Shown here: positions 9,615 to 19,086 of the stretch, piece by piece
How the letters are laid out: every line of letters begins with the position of its first letter
How positions within the stretch are numbered: the first letter of the stretch is position 1
Source: Methylobacterium ajmalii
Lineage (GTDB): Bacteria > Pseudomonadota > Alphaproteobacteria > Rhizobiales > Beijerinckiaceae
Length of the DNA: 48,842 nucleotides
Direction: 5' to 3'
Assembly: GCF_016613415.1 (NCBI RefSeq)
Contig: NZ_JACWCT010000117.1
Span: forward strand, 1 to 48,842
The notes under the pieces: generated by a model
Database searches by the model: none
The model's input: the letters and a program-made list of their open reading frames with translations, nothing else
Told to the model about the DNA's origin: nothing
Made by a program: the position numbers and the translations under genes

Positions 9615-9632
9615 ATTCCCCGACGCGGCATT

Positions 9633-9657
9633 CCGGTGCTCTCTGAGGAAGCGCCGG
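9633..9657 (+). terminator. Stem-loop after scpB
   Basis: CCGGTGCT (9633-9640) pairs with AGCGCCGG (9650-9657), including one G-T pair, around a 9-base loop. It starts 19 bases after the scpB stop, and a TTTT lies about 14 bases beyond. It may separate the scp operon from the tat genes. Confidence 0.4.
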
Positions 9658-9823
9658 AGGAAACGCTTGTTTTCGCCTCCTGGCGTCCTTAGGTTCCGGC
9701 CGGACCGCGCGCTCGGCTCAGCCGGTGCGGCGACGATGAGCGTGCGGGATCAGAGGTTTGGGGCGTCCGCGAACGCCCCGTGACGAGTGCGGCAGCGAAA
9801 CTGACGCTGCGCGGGAGAGAACC

Positions 9824-10150
9824 ATGGGCGGCGCGAGTATCTGGCACTGGATCGTCGTCGGCGTGATCATCATGCTGCTGTTCGGACGCGGCAAGGTGTC
9901 CGACCTGATGGGCGACGTCGCCAAGGGCATCAAGGCGTTCAAGAAGGGCATGGCCGACGACGAGCAGGCCCCGACCACGACCGCGCAGGTGCCACACGCC
10001 CAGGTGCCGCCGGTCCAGGTGCCGCCCCCGGTCGTGCACCCCGCCCCGGTGCAGCCGGTCCACGCGCCGACCGCGGCGCCGCACACCGTGCCGACCGCCC
10101 AGATGCCGCCGCTCACCCCCCAGCCGAACACCGACCACAAGGTCGGCTGA
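9824..10150 (+). CDS. tatA: Sec-independent translocase subunit TatA
   Basis: Pore-forming subunit of the twin-arginine export system. The 108-residue protein has the short N-terminal membrane helix ([16 protein letters not shown]), the hinge FGRGK and the amphipathic helix ([16 protein letters not shown]). After about residue 48 the tail is unusually rich in Pro, Val and Gln, with near-repeats of [10 protein letters not shown]. The ATG at 9824 is preceded by a purine-rich GCGGGAGAGA ribosome-binding region; the upstream extension to 9758 is discounted. tatB and tatC follow on the same strand. Confidence 0.95.
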   Translation: MGGASIWHWIVVGVIIMLLFGRGKVSDLMGDVAKGIKAFKKGMADDEQAPTTTAQVPHAQVPPVQVPPPVVHPAPVQPVHAPTAAPHTVPTAQMPPLTPQPNTDHKVG

Positions 10151-10359
10151 GCCGCCGCCGTCGCGGAGGGGTGCGCGCGGCCCGGCCCGCCGCCCGTCCG
10201 CGTCGAAGATCGAAGGCCGGCGCAGGACCGCCCGCGGGCCCCGCCTCTCAACCGGAACCTGCGCGGCGCCGACTGGCGCCGGCGCCGCGGCGTGCTAGAC
10301 AGCCCGCGCGGGGCGCCCGCCCGAGAGTCGCGCCGCGCGAGTAGCAGGGCCGTCACGCC

Positions 10360-10944
10360 ATGTTCGATATGAGTTGGGGCGAGGTGATGCTGATCGGCGG
10401 CGTCGCGCTCGTCGTCATCGGCCCCAAGGACCTGCCCAGGGCTCTGCGCACCGTCGGCCAGGTCACCGGCCGCCTCAAGCGCATGGCCGGCGAGTTCCAG
10501 AGCCAGTTCAGCGAGGCGATGCGCGAGGCCGAGCTCGACGACGTCCGCCGCGAGGTCGAGGGCATCAACCGCAGCGTCGCCTCGGCGACGGCGACGGGAT
10601 TCAACCCGGTCCAGACCATCCGCAACGAGATCAAGGGCGCGGTCGACGGCACGGCGGCCTACAAGCCGGCGACCCAGGCGTTGCCGGGCACCGACCCGCT
10701 GGCCGACCCCTATGCCGCGACGATCCCCGAGCCGGCGCCCGTCGACCCGGCCGCGCCGCCGGCCTACCAGGCGCCCGAGCCCGCCGCCGAGAAGCCGACC
10801 CACGAGGCCCTGGCCGCCGCGACCGCGCATCTCAAGGCCGATGCCGCCCGGGCGGCGCCGGAGCCGTCATCCTCCGCCACCCCGACGGCGGAGCCATCAC
10901 CCTCGACTCCTCACGACACCGCCAGCACGGGCCGCAGCGCATGA
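10360..10944 (+). CDS. tatB: Sec-independent translocase subunit TatB
   Basis: Receptor subunit that works with TatC to bind twin-arginine signal peptides. The 194-residue product starts MFDMSWGEVMLIGGVALVVI with the characteristic acidic residue in the membrane helix, then GPKDLPRALRT and a long amphipathic helix (RLKRMAGEFQSQFSEAMREA). The C-terminal half is Pro/Ala-rich and low in complexity. It starts 209 bases after tatA, so it may have its own promoter. Its TGA overlaps the tatC ATG (ATGA). Confidence 0.95.
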   Translation: MFDMSWGEVMLIGGVALVVIGPKDLPRALRTVGQVTGRLKRMAGEFQSQFSEAMREAELDDVRREVEGINRSVASATATGFNPVQTIRNEIKGAVDGTAAYKPATQALPGTDPLADPYAATIPEPAPVDPAAPPAYQAPEPAAEKPTHEALAAATAHLKADAARAAPEPSSSATPTAEPSPSTPHDTASTGRSA

Positions 10945-11741
10945 TGACCGAGGCCGATGAAGCCGAGATCGAGGCCTCGCGCGCACCCCTGATCGAGCAC
11001 CTGATCGAGCTGCGTTCGCGGCTGATCAAGTCGATGCTCGCCTTCGGGGTGATGTTCTTTATCTGCTTCTTCTTCGCGCAGCACATCTACAACGTGCTGG
11101 TCTATCCCTACGTGAGCGTGGTCGGGGCCGACAAGGCGCGGCTGATCGCGACCCACTTCCTCGAGCAGGTCTTCACCAACATCAAGCTGAGCGTGTTCGG
11201 CGCCGGCTTCCTGTCCTTCCCGGTGGTCGCGACCCAGCTCTACGCCTTCGTGGCGCCGGGCCTCTACCGCAACGAGCGCCGGGCCTTCCTGCCCTACCTC
11301 GTCGCCACGCCGATCTTCTTCCTGCTCGGTGCCCTTGTCGTCTATTTCCTGGCGATGCCGCTGCTGATCAAGTTCTCGGTCAGCCTGCAGCAGATCGGCC
11401 AGCCCGGCGAGGCCACGATCGAGCTTCTGCCGAAGGTGGACGAGTATCTCTCACTCATCATGACGCTGATCTTCGCCTTCGGCATCGCGTTCCAGTTGCC
11501 GGTGATCCTGACCCTGCTGGGCCAGGTCGGCCTGATCGATTCGAAGTTCCTGAAGGAGCGGCGGCGCTACGCGATCGTGCTGGTCTTCGTCGCCGCCGCG
11601 GTGTTGACCCCGCCCGACGTGATCAGCCAGCTCTCGCTCGCGATCCCGATGCTGCTCCTCTACGAGGCATCGATCATCTCGGTCCGCGCGATGGAGAAGC
11701 GCCGCGAGCGCGAGCGGGCGGCCGAGGAGGCGGGGGGCTGA
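10941..11741 (+). CDS. tatC: Sec-independent translocase subunit TatC
   Basis: Multi-spanning core of the Tat translocase that recognises the twin-arginine signal. The 266-residue protein has the N-terminal cytoplasmic family segment APLIEHLIELRSRLIKS (about 13-29), six predicted membrane helices, and FVAPGLYRNERRAFLPYLVA in the first cytoplasmic loop with the conserved Glu. The ATG at 10941 overlaps the tatB stop, fixing the start; the long upstream open frame is arginine-rich shadow of tatB. The cytoplasmic tail is highly charged (EKRRERERAAEEA). Confidence 0.96.
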   Translation: MMTEADEAEIEASRAPLIEHLIELRSRLIKSMLAFGVMFFICFFFAQHIYNVLVYPYVSVVGADKARLIATHFLEQVFTNIKLSVFGAGFLSFPVVATQLYAFVAPGLYRNERRAFLPYLVATPIFFLLGALVVYFLAMPLLIKFSVSLQQIGQPGEATIELLPKVDEYLSLIMTLIFAFGIAFQLPVILTLLGQVGLIDSKFLKERRRYAIVLVFVAAAVLTPPDVISQLSLAIPMLLLYEASIISVRAMEKRRERERAAEEAGG

Positions 11742-11805
11742 GCCCCCCCGCCCGGTGCCTGGGCAGCCCCCGGGGCCGCGCGAGCGGCGCCCGGTTCAAT
11801 GACCC

Positions 11806-12681
11806 TCAGTCGAGCCGCTGACCCAGCCGCCCGGCGAGGTCCTGGATGTACTGGAACGCCGTGCGGCCCGAGCGCGCGCCGCGGGTGGTCGACCATTCGA
11901 GCGCCTCGGCCCGCAATTGCTCGGGGGCGATCGTCAGGCCGTGGCGGGCGACGTAGGCGTCGATCATCGCCAGGTACTCGTCCTGGCTGCACTTGTGGAA
12001 GCCGAGCCAGAGGCCGAACCGGTCGGACAGCGAGACCTTCTCCTCCACCGCCTCGCCGGGGTTGATCGCGGTGGAGCGCTCGTTCTCCATCATGTCGCGG
12101 GCGAGCAGGTGGCGCCGGTTCGACGTGGCGTAGAAGATCACGTTGTCGGGCCGGCCCTCGATGCCGCCGTCGAGCGCCGCCTTCAGCGACTTGTAGGACG
12201 TGTCGTCGCCGTCGAACGACAGGTCGTCGCAGAACACCACGAAGCGGTGCGGATCGGGCCGCAGCCATCCCATCAGAGCGGGCAGGCCCTCGATGTCCTC
12301 CCGGTGGATCTCGACGAGCTTGAGCGGCCGCTCCGGCCCGCTCGCGTTGATCTCGGCGTGGACCGCCTTGACGAGCGACGACTTGCCCATGCCGCGGGCG
12401 CCCCACAGCAGCGCGTTGTTCGCGGGCAGCCCGCGGGCGAAGCGCGCGGTGTTGTCGAACAGGGTGTCGCGCATCCGGTCGATGCCGCGAAGAAGACCCA
12501 TCTCGACCCGGTTGACCCGCGGCACCGGCTGCAGCCGCCCCTCGGGCTGCCACACGAACGCGTCGGCCGCCGCGAAATCGGGGGCGGGGATCGCTGGCGG
12601 CGCGGCGCGCTCCAGGGCCGCGGCGATGCGCAGCAGCACGGGCATCAGATCGGAGACGGGGGAGGGGGTCTGATCGGTCAT
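11806..12681 (-). CDS. DUF815-family AAA+ ATPase
   Basis: A 291-residue cytoplasmic ATPase of the DUF815 family. Walker A is GARGMGKSSLV at about 93-103, preceded by LPANNALLWG; Walker B-like FVVFCDDLSF follows, then a sensor region FYATSNRRHLLARDM and LSDRFGLWLGF. A leading segment of about 80 residues (FVWQPEGRLQPVPRVNR) is typical of this family. The biological role of DUF815 proteins is not established, and no partner gene is translationally coupled here. It converges with tatC (64 bases between stops) and diverges from yajC. Start at 12681 gives MTDQTPSPVSDLMPVLLRIA, with no better alternative. Confidence 0.85.
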   Translation of the reverse strand: MTDQTPSPVSDLMPVLLRIAAALERAAPPAIPAPDFAAADAFVWQPEGRLQPVPRVNRVEMGLLRGIDRMRDTLFDNTARFARGLPANNALLWGARGMGKSSLVKAVHAEINASGPERPLKLVEIHREDIEGLPALMGWLRPDPHRFVVFCDDLSFDGDDTSYKSLKAALDGGIEGRPDNVIFYATSNRRHLLARDMMENERSTAINPGEAVEEKVSLSDRFGLWLGFHKCSQDEYLAMIDAYVARHGLTIAPEQLRAEALEWSTTRGARSGRTAFQYIQDLAGRLGQRLD

Positions 12682-12894
12682 CGCGGAGATGCGGGCTCCT
12701 TGCGCGGGGGCGGACGAGCGGGTGGCGCCTCATAATCCCAAGGCACCGCGAACGAAAACCCGGCCGGATCGGCCGGGGACGCCCACCACCCCGCCGTTGC
12801 TTTCGGGTCGTCCGTGGCTATAGTCCGCGCGCTTTTGCAAGGCCGGCGGGGACCCGCCCGGCCCGTTTTCGTCTTGTTTCGGGAGACCTCGAGA

Positions 12895-13224
12895 GTGATC
12901 ACGCCCGCCTTCGCGCAGGGAGCCGGGGCGACCGGCGGCACGGACATCCTCGTGCAGGTCGTCCCCTTCATCCTGATCTTCGTGATCATGTACTTCCTGA
13001 TCCTGCGCCCGCAGCAGCGCCGCGCCAAGGACCACCAGGACATGGTCAAGAACGTGCGCCGCGGCGACACGGTCGTGACCACCGGCGGCATCGTCGGCCG
13101 GGTCGCCAAGGTGACCGAGGCCCCGGAGATCGAGGTCGAGATCGCCCCGAACGTCCAGGTCAAGGTGGTCCGCACCATGATCGCCGAGGTCCGGGCCAAG
13201 GGCGAGCCGGTCAAGGCCGCCTGA
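12895..13224 (+). CDS. yajC: Preprotein translocase accessory subunit YajC
   Basis: Small single-span membrane protein of the SecDF-YajC complex that assists Sec-dependent export and insertion. From the GTG at 12895 the product is 109 residues: a short N terminus ITPAFAQGAGATGG, a membrane helix (VVPFILIFVIMYFLIL), the family signature RPQQRRAKDHQDM, and a beta-rich cytoplasmic part with RRGDTVVTTGGIVGRVAKV. A longer frame from 12814 exists, but the GTG gives family length and is preceded by GGGAGACC. The order yajC-secD-secF is the classical one. Confidence 0.93.
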   Translation: MITPAFAQGAGATGGTDILVQVVPFILIFVIMYFLILRPQQRRAKDHQDMVKNVRRGDTVVTTGGIVGRVAKVTEAPEIEVEIAPNVQVKVVRTMIAEVRAKGEPVKAA

Positions 13225-13245
13225 GCCCGCGCTGACGCTGGGAGA

Positions 13246-13270
13246 GGCCCGGACAAAAAGGCGCCGGGCC
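13246..13270 (+). other. Intercistronic stem-loop between yajC and secD
   Basis: GGCCCGG (13246-13252) pairs with CCGGGCC (13264-13270) around an A-rich 11-base loop, 43 bases before the secD start. No T-run follows. It could be an mRNA-processing or stability element within the operon. Confidence 0.4.
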
Positions 13271-13312
13271 GCCCTATCTGACCTCCATTCGAGACCGGTT
13301 GGGACGCCGCGG

Positions 13313-14920
13313 ATGCTCCGTATTTCCACCACGAAGGCCGTCGCGACGCTCGCCGTGATCCTCGTCGGCCTGATGCTCGCCGTGCCGAGCTTCTTCACGG
13401 CCGATCAGCGCAGCGGCTTCATCAAGTCCCTGCCGCCCTGGTTCCCGACCTGGATCGTGCCGACCCGTGCCATCGTGCTCGGCCTCGATCTCCAGGGCGG
13501 CTCGCAGATCGTGCTGGAGGTCGACCGCAACGACCTCGGCCGTACCATGGCGCAGGGCCTGCGCGACGACGTGCGCCAGGCGCTGCGCGAATCCGGCGTC
13601 CAGGCCGACGGCGGCATCCAGCTCCAGCCGCGCGGCGTGCAGCTGCGCGTCGGCGATGCCGCAAATCGCGCCAAGGTGATGCCGAAGCTGCAGGCCCTGT
13701 CGCAGCCCGTCACCGACGCCACCCTCGGCCAGACCGGCGCCCGCACCCTCGACGTGCGCGAGGAGCCGAACGGCCTGATCCAGCTCGCCTACACCGATGC
13801 GGGCTTCAACGCCCGGACCCGCCGGGCGGTGCAGCAGGCGATCGAGGTGGTGCGCCGCCGCATCGACGTGACCGGCACCACCGAGCCGTCGATCCAGCAG
13901 CAGGGCACCGACCGGATCCTGGTCCAGCTTCCCGGCGTGCAGGATCCGCAGCGGATCGAGACCCTGCTGCAGGGCACCGCCAAGCTCGAGTTCCGGCTCC
14001 TCGCCGACAGCCCGGCCGGCGACGTCGACATGCTGGTGTCCAAGGACGCCAACGGCCAGAAGGTGCCGGTGGAGCGCCGGGTGCTCGCCGACGGCTCCGA
14101 TCTGACCGACGCCCAGCCGGGCTTCGACTCGAAGTCGAACGAGCCGATCGTCAACTTCAAGTTCAACCTGCGCGGCGCCCAGCGCTTCGGGCAGGCGACG
14201 AGCGAGAATGTCGGCCGCGCGCTCGCCATCGTCCTCGACAACGAGGTCGTGTCGGCGCCCCGCATCCTGCAGCCGATCACCGGCGGCCAGGGCCAGATCT
14301 CCGGCCGCTTCACGGTGCAGCAGGCCAACGACCTCTCGATCCTGCTGCGCGCCGGCGCCCTGCCGGCCAAGCTCACCATCATCGAGCGCCGGACCGTCGG
14401 CCCGGGCCTCGGCCGCGATTCGATCGAGGCCGGCAAGCACGCCACCATCGTGGCGACGATCCTCGTCGTCGTGCTGATGTTCGCCGCCTACGGCGTGTTC
14501 GGCCTCTTCGCCAACATCGCGCTGCTGGTCCATGTGGGCCTGATCCTCGGCCTGATGTCGGTGCTGGAAGCCACCATGACCCTGCCGGGCATCGCCGGCA
14601 TCGTGCTCACCATCGGCACCGCGGTCGATTCCAACGTGCTGATCTACGAGCGCGTGCGCGAGGAGGTGCGGGCCGGCCGCTCGATCCCGTCGGCGCTGCA
14701 GGCCGGCTTCGACCGCGCCTTCGCCACCATCGTCGATTCGAACTCCACCATGGCGATCGCCGCGGTGATCCTGTTCTTCCTCGGCTCTGGCCCGGTGAAG
14801 GGCTTCGCGGTGGTGTTCATCCTCGGCATCCTGACCACGGTCATCACCGCCGTGACCCTGACCCGGATGATGATCGCCCTGTGGTACCAGCGCCTGCGGC
14901 CCAAGACCCTGCCGATCTGA
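13313..14920 (+). CDS. secD: Protein translocase subunit SecD
   Basis: RND-superfamily membrane protein that uses the proton gradient to help complete Sec export. The 535-residue product has an N-terminal membrane helix, the D1 motif VLGLDLQGGSQIVLEV (about 56-71), a large periplasmic domain, and a C-terminal block of five membrane helices containing GTAVDSNVLIYERVREE (about 435-451) and ATIVDSNSTMAIAAVILF, both SecD signatures. Length and architecture are normal. It precedes secF by 91 bases that contain a hairpin. Confidence 0.97.
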   Translation: MLRISTTKAVATLAVILVGLMLAVPSFFTADQRSGFIKSLPPWFPTWIVPTRAIVLGLDLQGGSQIVLEVDRNDLGRTMAQGLRDDVRQALRESGVQADGGIQLQPRGVQLRVGDAANRAKVMPKLQALSQPVTDATLGQTGARTLDVREEPNGLIQLAYTDAGFNARTRRAVQQAIEVVRRRIDVTGTTEPSIQQQGTDRILVQLPGVQDPQRIETLLQGTAKLEFRLLADSPAGDVDMLVSKDANGQKVPVERRVLADGSDLTDAQPGFDSKSNEPIVNFKFNLRGAQRFGQATSENVGRALAIVLDNEVVSAPRILQPITGGQGQISGRFTVQQANDLSILLRAGALPAKLTIIERRTVGPGLGRDSIEAGKHATIVATILVVVLMFAAYGVFGLFANIALLVHVGLILGLMSVLEATMTLPGIAGIVLTIGTAVDSNVLIYERVREEVRAGRSIPSALQAGFDRAFATIVDSNSTMAIAAVILFFLGSGPVKGFAVVFILGILTTVITAVTLTRMMIALWYQRLRPKTLPI

Positions 14921-14929
14921 CGTCCTGCC

Positions 14930-14956
14930 AGCCGGGTGGCCACGAGCCACCCGGCT
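14930..14956 (+). other. Perfect 11-bp hairpin between secD and secF
   Basis: AGCCGGGTGGC (14930-14940) and GCCACCCGGCT (14946-14956) are perfect reverse complements around a 5-base loop, nine bases after the secD stop. No T-run follows. It may protect the 3' end of a processed secD message or act as a partial terminator that lowers secF output. Confidence 0.6.
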
Positions 14957-15011
14957 CATGCGCTGCGCTCCGGGCAAAGGGGCGCGCCGACACACCCTTC
15001 CGAGACCGACG

Positions 15012-15956
15012 ATGCGCCTCCTCCGCCTCTGGCCCGACGAATCCCACTTCGACTTCATGCGCCTGCGGCGCCTCAGCTTCCCGCTCTCGGCCTTCATCTC
15101 GGTCGCCACGGTGGTGCTGTTCCTGCAGATCGGGCTCAATTTCGGCATCGACTTCAAGGGCGGTACCCTGGTCGAGCTGCGGCCGAAGCCCGGCGTCACC
15201 TCCGACGTCGGCGCGGTGCGCCACACCGCCAACGATTTCGGCTTCGGCGAGACCGAGGTCCAGGAGCTCGGCCAGGGCTCGATCTCGGTCCGCTTCCCGC
15301 TCCAGGCCGGCGGCGAGACCGGCCAGACCCTGGTGATGCAGAAGGCCCACGCCGCCTTCGACAAGGACTACGCCTTCGACCGCGTCGAGACCGTCGGCCC
15401 CCGCGTGTCGGGCGAGCTGGTGCAATCGGGCACGATCGGCGTCGTGCTCTCGGTCGTGGCGGTGCTGCTCTACCTGTGGTTCCGGTTCGAGCGCGAGCTG
15501 GCGCTCGGCGCCATCGTCGGCACCCTGCACGACATCGTCATCACGGTCGGGTTGTTCGTGATCACCCGGATCGAGTTCAACATGACCTCGATCGCCGCGA
15601 TTCTGACGATCGTCGGCTACTCGCTCAACGAGACGGTGGTGGTGTTCGACCGCACCCGCGAGCTGATGCGCCGCTACAAGACCATGCCGACCGAGGAGCT
15701 GCTCAACCTCTCGATCAACTCCACCATGTCGCGCACCGTGATGACCGCGATGTCGACCGCCCTGTCGCTGCTCGCGCTGGTGCTGTTCGGCGGCGAGGCG
15801 ATCAAGGGCTTCTCGGTGGTGATGCTGGCCGGCGTGGTGATCTGCACCTACTCGGCGATCTTCGTCTCGACCCCGTTCCTGATCTATATCGGGCTCCAGG
15901 CCGGCGGCCGCTCGCAGGCGCGCGACACGTCCAGCCTGAAGCAGGCGGCCGAGTAG
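15012..15956 (+). CDS. secF: Protein translocase subunit SecF
   Basis: Partner of SecD, 314 residues. Signatures are GLNFGIDFKGGTLVELRP (about 41-58) after the first membrane helix, and SLNETVVVFDRTRELMRR (about 207-224) plus TMSRTVMTAMSTALSLLAL in the C-terminal membrane block. ATG at 15012 gives MRLLRLWPDESHFDFMRLRR, a typical alphaproteobacterial start; the open frame upstream is discounted. Its TAG stop overlaps the GTG of the next gene (TAGTG), so the Mth938-domain protein is likely translated with it. Confidence 0.96.
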   Translation: MRLLRLWPDESHFDFMRLRRLSFPLSAFISVATVVLFLQIGLNFGIDFKGGTLVELRPKPGVTSDVGAVRHTANDFGFGETEVQELGQGSISVRFPLQAGGETGQTLVMQKAHAAFDKDYAFDRVETVGPRVSGELVQSGTIGVVLSVVAVLLYLWFRFERELALGAIVGTLHDIVITVGLFVITRIEFNMTSIAAILTIVGYSLNETVVVFDRTRELMRRYKTMPTEELLNLSINSTMSRTVMTAMSTALSLLALVLFGGEAIKGFSVVMLAGVVICTYSAIFVSTPFLIYIGLQAGGRSQARDTSSLKQAAE

Positions 15957-16360
15957 TGGCGGGCGAGGGCGCCTCCGGGTCCGGGCGGCTGCATGACGGC
16001 TTCGTCCCGGGCCGCTACCCGATCGACGCCTATGGCGGCGGCGGCTTCCGCTTCGCCGACATGTCGCATCGCGGCTCGATCCTGGCGCTGCCCTCCGGCG
16101 TCCGGGCCTGGGACGTGACCGACCCGGACGGGATCACCCCGGAGAGCCTGGCACCCCTCCTGGCCGAGGCCGGCGAGGCCAACCTCCTGCTGCTCGGCAC
16201 CGGGGCCGAGATCGTGTTCGTGCCCGATTCCCTGCGCCAGCACCTGAAGCAGGCCGGGATCGGCCTCGACGTGATGCAGACCGGCGCGGCGGCGCGGACC
16301 TACAACATCCTGATGGCCGAGAACCGCAAGGTCGCGGCCGCCCTGATCGCGGTACCCTGA
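15956..16360 (+). CDS. Mth938-domain (DUF498, NDUFAF3-like) protein
   Basis: A 134-residue soluble protein of the Mth938/DUF498 family. Typical segments are FRFADMSHRGSILALPSGV (about 37-55), LLLGTGAEIVFVP (about 78-90) and TGAAARTYNILMAENRKVAA near the C terminus. The human family member NDUFAF3 is a complex I assembly factor; the bacterial role is not settled. The GTG at 15956 overlaps the secF stop, and the next gene, a phytoene-synthase-fold protein like human NDUFAF6, starts seven bases after its stop. This context supports a role at the inner membrane, possibly in respiratory-complex assembly (inference). Confidence 0.88.
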   Translation: MAGEGASGSGRLHDGFVPGRYPIDAYGGGGFRFADMSHRGSILALPSGVRAWDVTDPDGITPESLAPLLAEAGEANLLLLGTGAEIVFVPDSLRQHLKQAGIGLDVMQTGAAARTYNILMAENRKVAAALIAVP

Positions 16361-16367
16361 GCCCATC

Positions 16368-17234
16368 ATGAGCGAGGCCGAGCCCCGGGATCCGGCCTGG
16401 GCCTACGCCCATTGCGAGGCGCTGGTCCGCGAGGGCGATCCCGATCGCTGGTACGCCAGCCTCTACGCGCCGGCCGAGAAGCGCCCGCACCTCCATGCGC
16501 TCGCCGCCTTCAGCCTGGAGGTGGCACGGGTGCGGGAAGCGGTGTCGAGCCCGATGCCGGGGGAATTGCGCCTGCAATGGTGGCGCGACGCGCTCCAGGG
16601 CGAGGCGCGGGGCGATGTCCGCGCGCACCCGGTCGCCGCCGCCCTCGACGATACGCTCGTCAAGGCGCGCCTGCCGCGCCAGCCCCTCGTCGATCTCGTC
16701 GATGCCCGGGTCTTCGATCTCTACGACGACCCGGTGCCCTCGACGAACGACCTCGAGGGCTATTGCGGCGAGACCGCCTCCTGCCTCATTCGCCTCGGCA
16801 GCCTGATCCTGGCGGACGGCTCGGAGCCCGGGGGCGCCGCCGCCGCGGGCCATGCCGGCGTCGCCTACGCGGTGACCGGGCTGTTGCGGGCGCTGCCCTG
16901 GCACGCGCGCAGCGGCCAGGTCTACCTGCCGGCCGACGTGCTGGCCGCTCACGGCGTCACCCGCGAGGACATCGTGGCGGGCCGCGGCGGCCCGGGCCTC
17001 GCCGGCGCCTGCGCCGACCTGCGGGCGCTCGCCCGCCGCCACCTCGCCGCCTACGCGGCCGAGCGTCACACGATCGCCGCCGTCGCCGCCCCTGCCTTCC
17101 TGCCGGTCGCGATGGTCGAGACCTATCTCGGGGCGATGGAGCGGCCCGGCTACGACCCGCTCTCGACCGTGATCGAGGTGCCGAACTGGCGCCGGATCTG
17201 GCGGCTGTGGCGGGCGGCCCGGTCGGTCAAGTAG
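16368..17234 (+). CDS. Squalene/phytoene-synthase-fold protein, probably non-catalytic (NDUFAF6-like)
   Basis: A 288-residue all-helical protein of the squalene/phytoene synthase family: PDRWYASLYAPAEKRPHLHAL (trans-prenyltransferase N-terminal pattern), LRLQWWRDAL, LEGYCGETAS, and GQVYLPADVLAAHGV. Active synthases carry two aspartate-rich Mg-diphosphate motifs. Here the first site reads LEVARVREAV with no DxxxD, and the second, usually within NILRDVxED, reads GLLRALPWHARSGQVYLP with no aspartates. Both catalytic motifs are therefore absent, as is reported for human NDUFAF6. Co-localisation with secDF and an NDUFAF3-like gene points to complex I assembly rather than carotenoid or hopanoid synthesis. 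Automated annotation as phytoene synthase would mislead. Confidence 0.85.
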   Translation: MSEAEPRDPAWAYAHCEALVREGDPDRWYASLYAPAEKRPHLHALAAFSLEVARVREAVSSPMPGELRLQWWRDALQGEARGDVRAHPVAAALDDTLVKARLPRQPLVDLVDARVFDLYDDPVPSTNDLEGYCGETASCLIRLGSLILADGSEPGGAAAAGHAGVAYAVTGLLRALPWHARSGQVYLPADVLAAHGVTREDIVAGRGGPGLAGACADLRALARRHLAAYAAERHTIAAVAAPAFLPVAMVETYLGAMERPGYDPLSTVIEVPNWRRIWRLWRAARSVK

Positions 17235-17269
17235 TGCACGGGTTCGTCCGCCCGGCGACAACTCTCCGG

Positions 17270-17407
17270 GTCATCCCGGGGCCGCGATGCGGAAGCCGGA
17301 CTCCATGGTCGCGGACGCGGACCGGCGAAGCGGAGCGCGTTTCGCCTATCCCTGAATTCTCGGCGGTTCCGGATCCCGGGTGCTCGACTTCGCCGAGCCC
17401 CGGGACG
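17270..17407. repeat. Palindromic intergenic element, copy 1
   Basis: Lies between the convergent squalene-synthase-fold gene and trmFO. The left end GTCATCCCGGGGC (17270-17282) mirrors the right end GCCCCGGGACG (17397-17407); inside are a GGAAGCCGGACTCCATGG segment and GGATCCCGGG. Ends and internal order match the element at 28555-28694, so these are two diverged copies of one dispersed palindromic family. It could act as a bidirectional terminator. Confidence 0.75.
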
Positions 17408-17456
17408 CCGCGGGGGACAAGAGGGAAGACTGCCCCCAGGGAGATTGCAACCGGGG

Positions 17457-18902
<1,446 letters not shown>

Positions 18903-19086
18903 GACGCGGCATATCGGATCGGGCGCCACGGACGCAACACCGCCGATGCGCGGCGAATGGTGGGGCCCGGACAAGCGAACGCCCGCCGGAAGGGGCGGGC
19001 GCGCGAGACGATGGTGAGCCGGATGGCTTCGATCGACTTGGGGTACTCGGGTACGCGGTAGCTTAACGGTACGCGTGACGGTGAGC

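Noticed and set aside
11742..11805. Possible third copy of the 17270/28555 palindromic element between tatC and the DUF815 gene
   Set aside because: Only a CCCGGGGCCGCGC-like fragment at about 11769-11790 matches; there is no inverse end, so it may be chance in GC-rich DNA.
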